Source: Marinobacter halodurans (lineage in GTDB: Bacteria; Pseudomonadota; Gammaproteobacteria; Pseudomonadales; Oleiphilaceae). From it: DNA of 64,000 bases. The stretch covers positions 1-64,000 of the forward strand of contig NZ_SJDL01000002.1 in assembly GCF_004327985.1 (NCBI RefSeq). The letters are read 5' to 3'. Below, one piece after another: positions 37,456 to 45,287 of this stretch (positions within the stretch are counted from its first letter, which is position 1; the number at the start of each line of letters is the position of its first letter). The position numbers and the translations under genes were made by a program. Below the pieces are notes generated by a model. The model was not told the origin of the DNA, ran no database searches, and saw only the letters and a list, made by a program, of their open reading frames with translations.

Positions 37456-38187
37456 TTAATCAGGGCCGTGATGTCCGGCATCACTCCACCCGTCCTTGAT
37501 TAATCGGCGCTCCTGATCCGCGGTGAAAGCACCTCCGTCCATCATCCGGTCCAGCGCCCTATCCAGAACCGAACCGCCGCTGGCCGGACGATAGCCCGTG
37601 GCATCCGGTGATGCGGCGACTTGCTTTTCCACCGCCAGCGTCCAGTCCCCGCCGCGACGGCAGGCGATGTTTTCCGACGCCTGTCCCGTATCCTGCAGCT
37701 GGAACTGGCGGCAGAATTCGCCCTGATGGTTACGGAACGTCAGCCGTGGTGTGAGCGTGCGTCCATCCTCCAGCTCCAGGGCGGTACCGCTGGGGGCCGA
37801 TTCCAGCGCCTGCGCCACCGTCTGCCAGTGGCGGTCGGGCGCTCCGGAAAACCACTGGGCAACCCCCAGCGCCATGACCAGCACCGCGGCGACGGCGATG
37901 CCGGCGTTACGGCGGATGCCTCGGGACCATCGACGCCATGCAGGGAACGCAACCACGTTGGCCGCCCCGGAGTCCGCCTGTGCCAGCAGATCCGTCACCG
38001 GGGTCGGCATCGGCTCATCGTCGATGGCGGAATAGTGTCGGGAAAGCTGACTGTCGACAGCCGCCAGCGCCGCCAGGCGGTCACTCAGTGCCGGATCGTT
38101 CCGCACACGCTCCCGGACGGCCTGCATCTCTGCCTCCGGCAGCTCGGCGTCGAGAAACGCGGACAGGGTTTCATCGGTGATCGTCAT
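37456..38187 (-). CDS. Membrane-anchored anti-sigma factor
   Basis: The 243-residue protein has an N-terminal anti-sigma domain (ETLSAFLDAELPEAEMQAVRERVRNDPALSDRLAAL), lacking the HxxxCxxC zinc site seen in ZAS types, a single membrane span (about 96-115, NAGIAVAAVLVMALGVAQWF) and a periplasmic domain with two Cys (EFCRQFQL, ENIACRRG) that could form a disulfide. Its start overlaps the sigma gene stop by 4 bp, so the two are translated together. It presumably holds the sigma factor inactive until an envelope signal. Confidence 0.85.
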   Translation of the reverse strand: MTITDETLSAFLDAELPEAEMQAVRERVRNDPALSDRLAALAAVDSQLSRHYSAIDDEPMPTPVTDLLAQADSGAANVVAFPAWRRWSRGIRRNAGIAVAAVLVMALGVAQWFSGAPDRHWQTVAQALESAPSGTALELEDGRTLTPRLTFRNHQGEFCRQFQLQDTGQASENIACRRGGDWTLAVEKQVAASPDATGYRPASGGSVLDRALDRMMDGGAFTADQERRLIKDGWSDAGHHGPD

Positions 38188-38696
38188 GCCTGTGTCCTCG
38201 CAGATTCAGTATGCAGCATCGCACTCAGGGCCGCGCGCGCCCGGGCCAGACGACTCATGACCGTGCCCCTGGGAATCTCCAGCGACTCCGACACCGCCTG
38301 GTAGGACATCCCCTGCACCGCGACCATCGCAATGATTTCCCGCTGGCCTTCGGGCAGCTTCGCCATGGCGGCGTCAACCTGGTCCAGTTCCACTTGGCTG
38401 GCCAGGGCGCGCTCGCCATCCACCACTTGGCCTTCGCTCAACTCCGGCTGCCGGGCGGCGTCCCGGCGAACCCTATGGGCCCGGCACTCGTCGATCCAGA
38501 GGTTGCGACACACCCGAAAGGCCCAGGGCTCAAACCCAACCCCTTCCGGTGGCCCTCGCCGAAGCAGCCGTTCAACGGTACCCTGCAACAGGTCATCCGC
38601 TTCCAGCCTGGAGCCGGTCAGGGAAAAGGCGAAGCGTCGCAGGCCGGGCAGCAGTTGCGTCAGTTGATGGTGCATTGCGCCATGTCTCGCTGTCAT
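38184..38696 (-). CDS. ECF sigma factor controlling the local envelope module
   Basis: A 170-residue ECF sigma factor with region 2 (LLPGLRRFAFSLTGSRLEADDLLQGTVERLL...FRVCRNLWIDECRAHRVRRD) and region 4 (AMAKLPEGQREIIAMVAVQGMSYQAVSESLEIPRGTVMSRLARARAAL). It overlaps the anti-sigma gene by 4 bp. The ATG at 38696 lies only 6 bases after the predicted -10 element at 38703-38708, so the mRNA would be leaderless. An in-frame ATG at 38675 would give a short leader and lose 7 residues. Likely autoregulated and also controlling the divergent protease and the unit at 41817. Confidence 0.9.
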   Translation of the reverse strand: MTARHGAMHHQLTQLLPGLRRFAFSLTGSRLEADDLLQGTVERLLRRGPPEGVGFEPWAFRVCRNLWIDECRAHRVRRDAARQPELSEGQVVDGERALASQVELDQVDAAMAKLPEGQREIIAMVAVQGMSYQAVSESLEIPRGTVMSRLARARAALSAMLHTESARTQA

Positions 38697-38702
38697 ACTC
38701 CA

Positions 38703-38729
38703 CTAACGGATCAGGAAACGGTTTATTCC
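38703..38729 (-). promoter_or_regulatory. ECF promoter of sigma/anti-sigma operon
   Basis: GGAAT (38729-38725), 16-base spacer, CGTTAG (38708-38703) on the minus strand. The same motif and spacing precede the protease gene and the gene at 41817. GGAAT is half of the palindrome shared with the divergent promoter. Confidence 0.75.
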
Positions 38730-38743
38730 ACCCTGGGTGGAAT
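38725..38743. repeat. Perfect 19-bp palindrome joining two divergent ECF promoters
   Basis: ATTCCACCCTGGGTGGAAT: 9-bp arms around a single central T. Each arm ends in the -35 GGAAT of one of two divergent promoters. Confidence 0.85.
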
Positions 38744-38765
38744 TTTTTGGTGGCCGGGACGTTCT
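38739..38765 (+). promoter_or_regulatory. ECF promoter of the subtilisin gene
   Basis: GGAAT (38739-38743), 16-base spacer, CGTTCT (38760-38765). It ends 6 bases before the ATG at 38772, giving a leaderless or very short-leader transcript, as on the other side. Confidence 0.75.
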
Positions 38766-38771
38766 ATCGGT

Positions 38772-40112
38772 ATGAAAGCAACAAACCTTCTCATGTACAG
38801 CATCGCCATCGCCCTGGTCAATCTGGCGGTTATTCCACCCGGCCAGGCCCTGGACACCGGCAACCTCGCCCAACCTTCGCTGGAGCGTATCCAGCAACAG
38901 GTGGAGGACCGCGCCCAGCGCCAGGTGGAACAGCACATCGAGCGCCGCAGCGAACGGGCGCTGCAGGCCATACAGGACCGGCTCCCGCAGTCTCCCACTG
39001 ACCTGCCGGACCGGCTGCCCATCCTGTCAGCGGACGGTTCGGAAGCATTTGCCGACGTCCGCGTCGAACATGGCTGGCGAGCGGTGGAAAGACAATGGCT
39101 GGCGATGCTCGCTCCCGGCGAACTGCAGCAACTCAAACAGCCCGGCATCCACATCATCGACACGACCCCGCTGGAACAGTTGGACCTCAGGGTGGTGCGG
39201 TTTCGGGTGGACAAAGCCCTCGACTCCCGCGAGGCCTTGAGCCGGATACTGCCGCCGTCACTGGTGGAACGCCTGGACCGCAATCACATCTACAGCCCCC
39301 AGGGGGAAGAAAGCGCGACAGGCGGCAACAACATGCCGTCAACCTCACATTCATGTGACACGCCGGTGACGGTCGGCATGGTGGATACGGCAATCCAGGC
39401 CGACCACCCGAGCCTGGCGGAAGCCCACATCATCCAGAAGCGCTTCCTGGGCAATACCCCGCTGGCCGACCGGTTCCGGGCTCCCCGAGGCCACGGCACC
39501 GCAGTGGCCAGCCTGTTGGTGGGTCGACTGCCGGAACGTGACGGCATCCCTCTGGCCGGGGCCACCCTGCTAAATGCATCGGTGTTCTTCAGCCGCGAGC
39601 AGTTGGCCTCCGGCGCCACCTTGCTGCACCTGGTAAAAGGCCTGAACTGGCTGGTCTCGCAACAGGTGGATGTCATCAATATCAGCATGGCGGGCCCCGA
39701 CAACCGGTTGCTGGCCACGGTGGTCGACCGACTCAATGCGGCCGGCGTACCTTTGGTGGCGGCCGTGGGCAATCGCGGTCCCGCCGCACCGCCGCTGTAT
39801 CCGGCGGCGTACCCGGGAGTGATCGGAGTGACCGCGGTGGACCGGGCGCACCGGATCTATCGGTGGGCCAATCAGGGGGATCAGGTGGATTTTGCCGCCG
39901 CGGGCGTGGACGTTTCCGTGGCGGAGAGCGGCGGCGGATTTACCGCGCTGAGCGGCACCTCCATGGCGACGCCCGTGGTCACCGCGCGGCTGGCGTGTCA
40001 GTTGGCCGGTTCATCGGCCAGCCTGCCAGAGATCCTCGACCACCTCGCTGCCCAGGCCCTCGACCTGGGGAAAACCGGGCGGGACCCGGTATTCGGATAC
40101 GGGGCTCTATGA
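38772..40112 (+). CDS. Exported S8 (subtilisin-like) serine protease
   Basis: The 446-residue protein starts with a signal peptide (MKATNLLMYSIAIALVNLAV...GQALD). A Gln/Arg-rich helical segment and a prodomain-like region (to about 190) come next, then the peptidase with the catalytic triad Asp205 (VGMVDTAIQ), His241 (RGHGTAVASLL) and Ser397 (LSGTSMATPVV), and oxyanion Asn334 in VGNRG. No C-terminal transporter domain. It is driven by an ECF-type promoter back to back with that of the sigma gene. Substrate unknown; the anti-sigma factor or the nearby Ala-rich protein are candidates by context only. Confidence 0.9.
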   Translation: MKATNLLMYSIAIALVNLAVIPPGQALDTGNLAQPSLERIQQQVEDRAQRQVEQHIERRSERALQAIQDRLPQSPTDLPDRLPILSADGSEAFADVRVEHGWRAVERQWLAMLAPGELQQLKQPGIHIIDTTPLEQLDLRVVRFRVDKALDSREALSRILPPSLVERLDRNHIYSPQGEESATGGNNMPSTSHSCDTPVTVGMVDTAIQADHPSLAEAHIIQKRFLGNTPLADRFRAPRGHGTAVASLLVGRLPERDGIPLAGATLLNASVFFSREQLASGATLLHLVKGLNWLVSQQVDVINISMAGPDNRLLATVVDRLNAAGVPLVAAVGNRGPAAPPLYPAAYPGVIGVTAVDRAHRIYRWANQGDQVDFAAAGVDVSVAESGGGFTALSGTSMATPVVTARLACQLAGSSASLPEILDHLAAQALDLGKTGRDPVFGYGAL

Positions 40113-40125
40113 ACCGACGCGCCCC

Positions 40126-41070
40126 TCAGAAATCGGCCCGCAGTGTCAGCGAAGAGACGGTCTTACCGTAATCCGCCGAGTCCAGCGACGACCGGTGATC
40201 GGTCCGCTCAACCTTGGCCTCGGTGGTCAGCCAGTCGGTCAGCCCAACCGCCCAGCGAACATTCGCGACGAGAATCCGGTCGCTGCGGGTCTCGGTGGTG
40301 GTCACGGACGTCCCCACCACGGGCAGACGCGGTTCCTCCACCGTCGAGATCGCGTCGTCGTAATCCCGGTCCTCGTAACGCACGCCTACCTGAAACGTAT
40401 TGTCATGGCCGGCCACGCTGAACCGGTGCTTGAAACGTGCACGCGCCGCCAGCATCCGGTAATCGTAGGCGTCCGATGCGGCGTCCTGGCGATCACCCTC
40501 CAGCCCAAGGAGCAGCAGCGTGCGGTTCTGGTTGTAAAAGAAGTAGCTGTCCAGACTGATGCCGCGGGTGCGCGCATCGCGGGCGTCGCTATCGTCGAAC
40601 GCCTTTTTCTTGCGCAACAGGCTGAGCATCAGGTAGACGTCATCATCCACCAGCTTGCCCAGATAGACGCTGGAGCGGTTGTAGTCGAGAAAGGGATCCG
40701 AATCCAGGGTGGCGTGGGAGTAATGATGGCTCGCCCCGACGGTCACCACATCGAAGTCGTAGTTCAGGTCCAGCGAGGCCAGATGAATGGTCTGGTCGAA
40801 CGCGTCGAAGGTGGTGTAGTTACGGGAGGTGAAGTCGTAGGTTCCGGTCAGCGTCAGGTGCTTCACGGGGTGACCGCTGGCCTCGGCGCCGGCGCCCAAC
40901 AGCAGCGACTGATCGCTTTCGCCGGACGCCTGGTCCAGCTCATCCACGTTCAGGTTGCTGTCATACTCCGCGCCGGTTTCCGCGTAGCCGTCAAAACTGG
41001 CGGCCTGTACCGGGACCGACGCACTCGCCGTAACGAAGGCCAGCGTCAGCCACCTGGTTGATCGTTGCAT
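40126..41070 (-). CDS. Outer-membrane beta-barrel protein
   Basis: The 314-residue protein has a signal peptide ending VPVQAASF and many alternating beta-strands (LTLTGTYDFTSRNY, HLASLDLNYDFDVVTVGASHHYSHA, DNTFQVGVRYEDRDYDD). It ends with a C-terminal Phe (SSLTLRADF), the outer-membrane insertion signal. Porin-like, resembling proteins annotated as outer-membrane beta-barrel or surface-assembly modifiers. I chose ATG at 41070, with GAGGAG 7 bases upstream. It lies 60 bp after the Ala-rich gene, separated by a strong hairpin. Convergent with the protease gene (13-bp gap). Confidence 0.82.
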   Translation of the reverse strand: MQRSTRWLTLAFVTASASVPVQAASFDGYAETGAEYDSNLNVDELDQASGESDQSLLLGAGAEASGHPVKHLTLTGTYDFTSRNYTTFDAFDQTIHLASLDLNYDFDVVTVGASHHYSHATLDSDPFLDYNRSSVYLGKLVDDDVYLMLSLLRKKKAFDDSDARDARTRGISLDSYFFYNQNRTLLLLGLEGDRQDAASDAYDYRMLAARARFKHRFSVAGHDNTFQVGVRYEDRDYDDAISTVEEPRLPVVGTSVTTTETRSDRILVANVRWAVGLTDWLTTEAKVERTDHRSSLDSADYGKTVSSLTLRADF

Positions 41071-41094
41071 GACGTTACTCCTCAATCACAGCAA

Positions 41095-41113
41095 CCGGGC
41101 CCCAGGGGCCCGG
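41095..41113. repeat. Perfect hairpin between Ala-rich and beta-barrel genes
   Basis: CCGGGCCCC-A-GGGGCCCGG, a 9-bp all-G/C stem inside the 60-bp gap. No T-run follows on the minus strand, so a role in mRNA stability or partial attenuation between the two genes is more likely than full termination. Confidence 0.7.
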
Positions 41114-41130
41114 TCGATTGGTCAGCGTGT

Positions 41131-41817
41131 TTATAACGTACCGCCCTGGACGGTATCGCGCACAGAGCCGCTGACGCTGCCACTGACTTCGGACTGCACG
41201 CTGTCGCTGATCTCGGATTGCACACTATTGGAGACCGTGGCATCAACGTCCTGGCTCATTTCGGCCCGAATAGCGGATTGCTGCTCAGACTGGAGCGCCT
41301 CCTGCGTCTGTTCCAGGCGTTCGGCACCCTGACCCTGTGCAGCCTGGGCCCGGCTTTTTGCCTCGTCCGCCAGACGCTGCCCCTGAGCCCGGCCCTTATC
41401 AGCCAGCTCTCGGCCCTTCTGCCGGGCCTGGTCCGCCTGGTTGCGGGCCTTGTCGCGGATGCTCGCAGCGCGGGTCCGGGCTTCATCACGGGCACGTTCG
41501 CCCCTGGACTGCGCTTCGTCGGCAATGGCCTGGCCCTGTGCCTCTACGGCACCCGAGTCGGCTTCCGCGCCGCCGTCCGCCTCGCTATCAGCAGACATCC
41601 CGACCCGGTCACCGTTGGGCGAAGTGGCCGACAGCCCACCGGACATCCCGGCCTCGCCGTCGAATCCACCGCTGGCGCCGCCTCCGTTGGCACTGCCCTG
41701 GACGTTCATGTGCATCCCGACGCTGCCGCCGGCACTGCCGGAACCCTGGGGCTCCGCCGCCTGGGCCGAGATGGCCAGTACAGAACAGATCGCAAGTGTC
41801 AGTGTCCGTTTCATCAT
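41131..41817 (-). CDS. Secreted Gly/Ser- and Ala-rich coiled-coil protein
   Basis: The 228-residue protein has a clear signal peptide (MMKRTLTLAICSVLAISAQAA). A low-complexity Gly/Ser/Ala/Met segment follows (about 22-75, GSGSAGGSVGMHMNV, GGASGGFDGEAGMSGG). The helical Ala/Arg/Gln-rich region (about 90-185) has a roughly heptad pattern (DEAQSRGERARDEARTRA, DKGRAQGQRLADEAKSRAQ). The C-terminus is a beta-type Ser/Val tail (VSNSVQSEISDSVQSEVSGSV). No known family recognised. GGAGG lies 7 bases before ATG. It has its own ECF-type promoter at 41854-41880 and is first in a unit with the beta-barrel gene. Confidence 0.8.
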   Translation of the reverse strand: MMKRTLTLAICSVLAISAQAAEPQGSGSAGGSVGMHMNVQGSANGGGASGGFDGEAGMSGGLSATSPNGDRVGMSADSEADGGAEADSGAVEAQGQAIADEAQSRGERARDEARTRAASIRDKARNQADQARQKGRELADKGRAQGQRLADEAKSRAQAAQGQGAERLEQTQEALQSEQQSAIRAEMSQDVDATVSNSVQSEISDSVQSEVSGSVSGSVRDTVQGGTL

Positions 41818-41853
41818 CGTTAAACCTCCGGGTTTTCTGCTGTGTTCACCCCG

Positions 41854-41880
41854 TTAACGAATGACACCGGGTTTTATTCC
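41854..41880 (-). promoter_or_regulatory. Third ECF promoter of the local regulon
   Basis: GGAAT (41880-41876), 16-base spacer, CGTTAA (41859-41854) on the minus strand. It matches the sigma operon promoter closely, including GGAATAAA at -35 and CGTTA at -10. Predicted start is about 30 bp before the ATG at 41817, leaving room for the GGAGG RBS. Confidence 0.8.
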
Positions 41881-42042
41881 CTGAATCTCATAAAAACGGC
41901 TGGAGGCCATGGATATGAAGGCCGGCGACAGCCATCCATGACCTGGACCACCTGTGATGAAGCGCAGGAGATTGAATACTGGTGGCTTATCCTGAGAATG
42001 TGAGAGACTGTGACGGCGACTGAGGTGACAGGAGAGCGCTTC

Positions 42043-42681
42043 ATGAATCCAGACGCCCTAGCCTTTATTTCCAGAGCGCCGGCTCTTGTACTCACCGGCG
42101 TGCTGGTCTGCATTATTGCGCTGGCTGCGTTCATTGTTTTGTTCCGACAGGTACGTCGGCAGCAGGAAGAAGTCGACCATCTCGAGCGGCGCATCAGCAC
42201 GCTCTGGCACGAAACGGATGCCCAGCAGGCCGGCGAGGATGGCGACAGGACCGATGCCGCCCCGGTCGATGTCAGGCCCAGGGCCGGCATCTCTGCCTCG
42301 GAAAGGGCCGCCTACGACACCCTGTGGCCTCTCGCCTGGGAACTGCACGATCGGATTGGCACTTTCCTCCGCGCCATCGATCATCACGAACCGATCAGCG
42401 ACCCCCGCCTTGCCGCCCGTCATGCGGCGCTGGACCTGCGCCGCGAGACCAACCGGCTGCGCCCATTCATCGACGCCGACATCGATCATCTGCTGCACCA
42501 GCTGCTGGATGCCGAGGTAAAAGCCCACCTGGCCGCCTGCCAGTTCCTGGACAACCGGGACGCACGGGCGCGGGAAGGCAGCGAAAACAGCAGCCGCTGG
42601 CAGTGGCAGGAACACCATGAGCAGGAGGCCGTCGAGTTGATGAATCAATTGGTCGCCGGTATCCGGAAGCGAGTGCTCTAA
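42043..42681 (+). CDS. Membrane-anchored helical protein of unknown function
   Basis: A 212-residue protein with one N-terminal membrane span (APALVLTGVLVCIIALAAFIVLF), a coiled-coil (RQVRRQQEEVDHLERRISTLW), a flexible acidic linker and a helical C-terminal region rich in His and Arg (DTLWPLAWELHDRIGTFLRAIDHHEP to VAGIRKRVL). I recognise no family. I chose ATG at 42043 because GGAGA lies 7 bases upstream; a GTG at 42010 is in frame. It is convergent with the TfoX-like gene. Confidence 0.7.
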   Translation: MNPDALAFISRAPALVLTGVLVCIIALAAFIVLFRQVRRQQEEVDHLERRISTLWHETDAQQAGEDGDRTDAAPVDVRPRAGISASERAAYDTLWPLAWELHDRIGTFLRAIDHHEPISDPRLAARHAALDLRRETNRLRPFIDADIDHLLHQLLDAEVKAHLAACQFLDNRDARAREGSENSSRWQWQEHHEQEAVELMNQLVAGIRKRVL

Positions 42682-42705
42682 GCCGGATTCCCTGCGCTCC
42701 CGAGC

Positions 42706-43053
42706 TCATCGTTTTTTTGAATGGCTGGCACGCAGGGCCGCCGCGTAGGCTTCGTTCCCCCAGGTCGTCATCTGTTCAGGATCCTCGAACACCTCCTCCG
42801 GTGCCTGACGGTATGACATGGCAACCGGCTTGCCCTGACGCCGGAAGGTAAACGGCTCCAGGCCGCGCGCCACAAATGCCGGTTCGCTCTGCGCGTCCGC
42901 TTTCAGGTATAGGGTCTGCCCGGTGATCAGGGCAAACATGATATCCCCCAGGAAGAGACCGTGGCCGCCAAACATCTTTCTGGCCCGGACCGGCCCCACC
43001 CCCTGCAACTGATCAACGACAAACGTGACAAACTCCGTTTTCTGAGCGCTCAC
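42706..43053 (-). CDS. TfoX N-terminal domain protein
   Basis: The 115-residue protein is a stand-alone TfoX-N domain: FVVDQLQGVGPVRARKMFGGHGLFLGDIMFALITGQTLYLKAD. Only this domain is present; the C-terminal domain of full TfoX/Sxy competence activators is missing. Function of single-domain forms is not settled. Confidence 0.87.
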   Translation of the reverse strand: MSAQKTEFVTFVVDQLQGVGPVRARKMFGGHGLFLGDIMFALITGQTLYLKADAQSEPAFVARGLEPFTFRRQGKPVAMSYRQAPEEVFEDPEQMTTWGNEAYAAALRASHSKKR

Positions 43054-43227
43054 CCCGGCAATCCTCTTCCGCCTGTTCCGGATCTACTCCGTCAATAAAT
43101 TGTCTTATTGGCATGGGCATTACGGCAAGATACCCCACTGGAGACAATAAAACCTTGTTTAAAAACATGTTTATAGACCGGGCACAATACTTGCTTAAAA
43201 CACATTATTGCGAGCGAGAGTACCGTT

Positions 43228-44331
43228 ATGCCCTCTAACCCCACATCCCTGACAAGTCCTGGCCCCGAACGCGCCCAGGCGCTGGCCGACCTGGAGCGGC
43301 TGAGCCTTCAGTGGCAACGCGATGACGACATTTTCACACGTCTGTGCCGCCGGATGACCACGACGCTGGATCTCCAGGAACTGATGGCCATCTTCGCCGA
43401 AGAACTGGCCTCCGTGGTTCCCTTCGATCGACTGAGCTATCAGCACACTGTCGAAGACCAGCCAGTGGACATCCAGATCGGCCAGGGCGGCAACCATCGC
43501 TGTGAGTATGGACTGAATCTGGGTGGCGAGCACTTTGGCGTCCTAACCCTCTATCGGCGACTGCGCTTCGCCAAGCAGGAACAGACCGTCATTGAGCAAA
43601 TGCTGGGTACCGCGATCAACTCGATCCGCAACGCCTGCCGCTATGACGCCATGTGGCGCGCCTCGCTGACCGATGTGGTCACCGGGATCCCCAACAAGCG
43701 TGCGTTCGAGGACGCGCTGGAACGGGAAGTGTCGTTGGGCAACCGCCATGGCGATCTCTGTGGACTGATCCTGTGCGACCTGGATCGCTTCAAGTCCGTC
43801 AACGACCGCTACGGTCACATGACGGGCGACCGGATACTGCGAGCCACCGCCCTGGCGATCCAGGGTGCCACGCGTAGTACGGATACGGTCTATCGGATTG
43901 GCGGGGAAGAATTCGGAATCATACTGCCGCACATTGGCGACAGGGAATGCATCCTGGTGGCCGACCGGATCCGCAACGCCATCACCCAAATCAGGCTGGA
44001 CAGCGATAGCGGGCCGGTAAGCGTTACGGCCAGTGCCGGCTTTGGCATACAGGCCCGGGGCGAGTCCGCCGCCGCCTGGTTCAAGCGCGCCGACGAGGCC
44101 CTATACCGGGCCAAGGCCGACGGTCGGGACTGCACCCGTCAGGCGGAACCGGCCCAGAATACCGACATCGCCTTTATCGACGCCCGTCGCCGCAACGACT
44201 GCCCCCACATCGCCCATGGATCGGGCGCCCAAGAGCTCAGGACGACTTACGCCCTTTTCCGGCCAACGGCTTGCGGCGACTCTTCGGTTTGTGGTCCTGA
44301 CGCTTCTCCGCCTTTTCTTCAGCCCGCGTAA
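43228..44331 (+). CDS. Diguanylate cyclase with GAF-like sensor domain
   Basis: Makes cyclic di-GMP from GTP. The 367-residue protein has a GAF-like domain (about 30-145, TLDLQELMAIFAEELASVVPFDRLSY) and a GGDEF domain (about 145-310). The active-site motif is GGEEF (225-229), metal-binding Asp is in LCDLDRFKSVND, and an inhibitory I-site RSTD lies five residues upstream of GGEEF. No membrane span, so cytoplasmic. The last about 31 codons overlap the 3' end of rluB on the opposite strand and show no family similarity. Confidence 0.9.
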   Translation: MPSNPTSLTSPGPERAQALADLERLSLQWQRDDDIFTRLCRRMTTTLDLQELMAIFAEELASVVPFDRLSYQHTVEDQPVDIQIGQGGNHRCEYGLNLGGEHFGVLTLYRRLRFAKQEQTVIEQMLGTAINSIRNACRYDAMWRASLTDVVTGIPNKRAFEDALEREVSLGNRHGDLCGLILCDLDRFKSVNDRYGHMTGDRILRATALAIQGATRSTDTVYRIGGEEFGIILPHIGDRECILVADRIRNAITQIRLDSDSGPVSVTASAGFGIQARGESAAAWFKRADEALYRAKADGRDCTRQAEPAQNTDIAFIDARRRNDCPHIAHGSGAQELRTTYALFRPTACGDSSVCGPDASPPFLQPA

Positions 44332-45256
44332 AGACGCCTCCCTTGCGGAGACCACCAGCGCCTCGACTTGCGGGCTTCTTGCGCTGTAGCCGACGCTGGC
44401 TGCGGGCTTCGCCCGGCGTTTTGGCGGGTAGTGCCAACGGCTCCAGTCCAACCGTGCGGCTCAATGCATCGACCCCACGCTGGTCCATCTCCTCCCAGCG
44501 CCCCATGCTCAGGCGGCTCGGCAACATGGCCGGGCCGAAGCGGACGCGTTTGAGCCGGCTGACCTTGACACCCTGCGACTCCCAGAGGCGTCGAACCTCG
44601 CGGTTGCGGCCCTCAAACAGTGTGACGTGGAACCAGTGGTTGATCCCCGTACCGCCGGCATGGGAAATGTCGGAGAATTTCGCCATACCGTCGTCGAGCA
44701 GCACCCCTTCCAACAGCCGCTCGGTCATGGTCTCGTCCACCTCGCCGAACACCCGCACCGCGTACTCACGGTCAACCTGGTACGACGGGTGCATTAACCG
44801 GTTCGCCAGTTCGCCATCGGTGGTGAACAGCATCAGGCCGGTGGTGTTGATGTCGAGACGGCCGATGGCAATCCAACGCTGGTCCTTGAGGCGCGGCAAA
44901 CGGTCGAACACCGTGGGCCGGCCTTCCGGGTCATGCCGCGTGGTGACTTCCCCTTCGGGCTTGTTGTACATCAGCACCCGACGAACCGGCGCCTGGGCCG
45001 CTTCGATGCTGACCGGCTTGCCATCCAGGAAAATGTGATCGTCCACGGTCACCTTCTGACCCGGAACCGCGACCGCCTTGTTGACCGTAATCCGGCCTTC
45101 CTCGATCCACGCCTCAACCTCACGCCGTGAGCCGACGCCGGCCCTGGACAATACTTTCTGCAGCCGCTCAGGCGGCAACGCCTGACGTGTGGGTTTTTGC
45201 TTGTCGGCGGCCGGCCGATGACCTCGACCGGACTGTGCGTCGCGCTTCTGCGACAT
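44237..45256 (-). CDS. rluB: 23S rRNA pseudouridine synthase RluB
   Basis: Converts U2605 of 23S rRNA to pseudouridine. The 339-residue protein has an N-terminal S4 RNA-binding domain (ERLQKVLSRAGVGSRREVEAWIEEGRITVN), the catalytic motif GRLDINTTGLMLFTTDGELANRLMHPS with the nucleophilic Asp, and a Lys/Arg-rich C-terminal tail (RRLQRKKPASRGAGG...KSRRKPLAGKGRKSS) that is poorly conserved. It follows scpB by 31 bp and overlaps the 3' end of the diguanylate cyclase gene by 95 bp. Confidence 0.95.
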   Translation of the reverse strand: MSQKRDAQSGRGHRPAADKQKPTRQALPPERLQKVLSRAGVGSRREVEAWIEEGRITVNKAVAVPGQKVTVDDHIFLDGKPVSIEAAQAPVRRVLMYNKPEGEVTTRHDPEGRPTVFDRLPRLKDQRWIAIGRLDINTTGLMLFTTDGELANRLMHPSYQVDREYAVRVFGEVDETMTERLLEGVLLDDGMAKFSDISHAGGTGINHWFHVTLFEGRNREVRRLWESQGVKVSRLKRVRFGPAMLPSRLSMGRWEEMDQRGVDALSRTVGLEPLALPAKTPGEARSQRRLQRKKPASRGAGGLRKGGVFTRAEEKAEKRQDHKPKSRRKPLAGKGRKSS

Positions 45257-45287
45257 GGTTTGCTTCCTTCAGACTGCCGGGGCCGCT

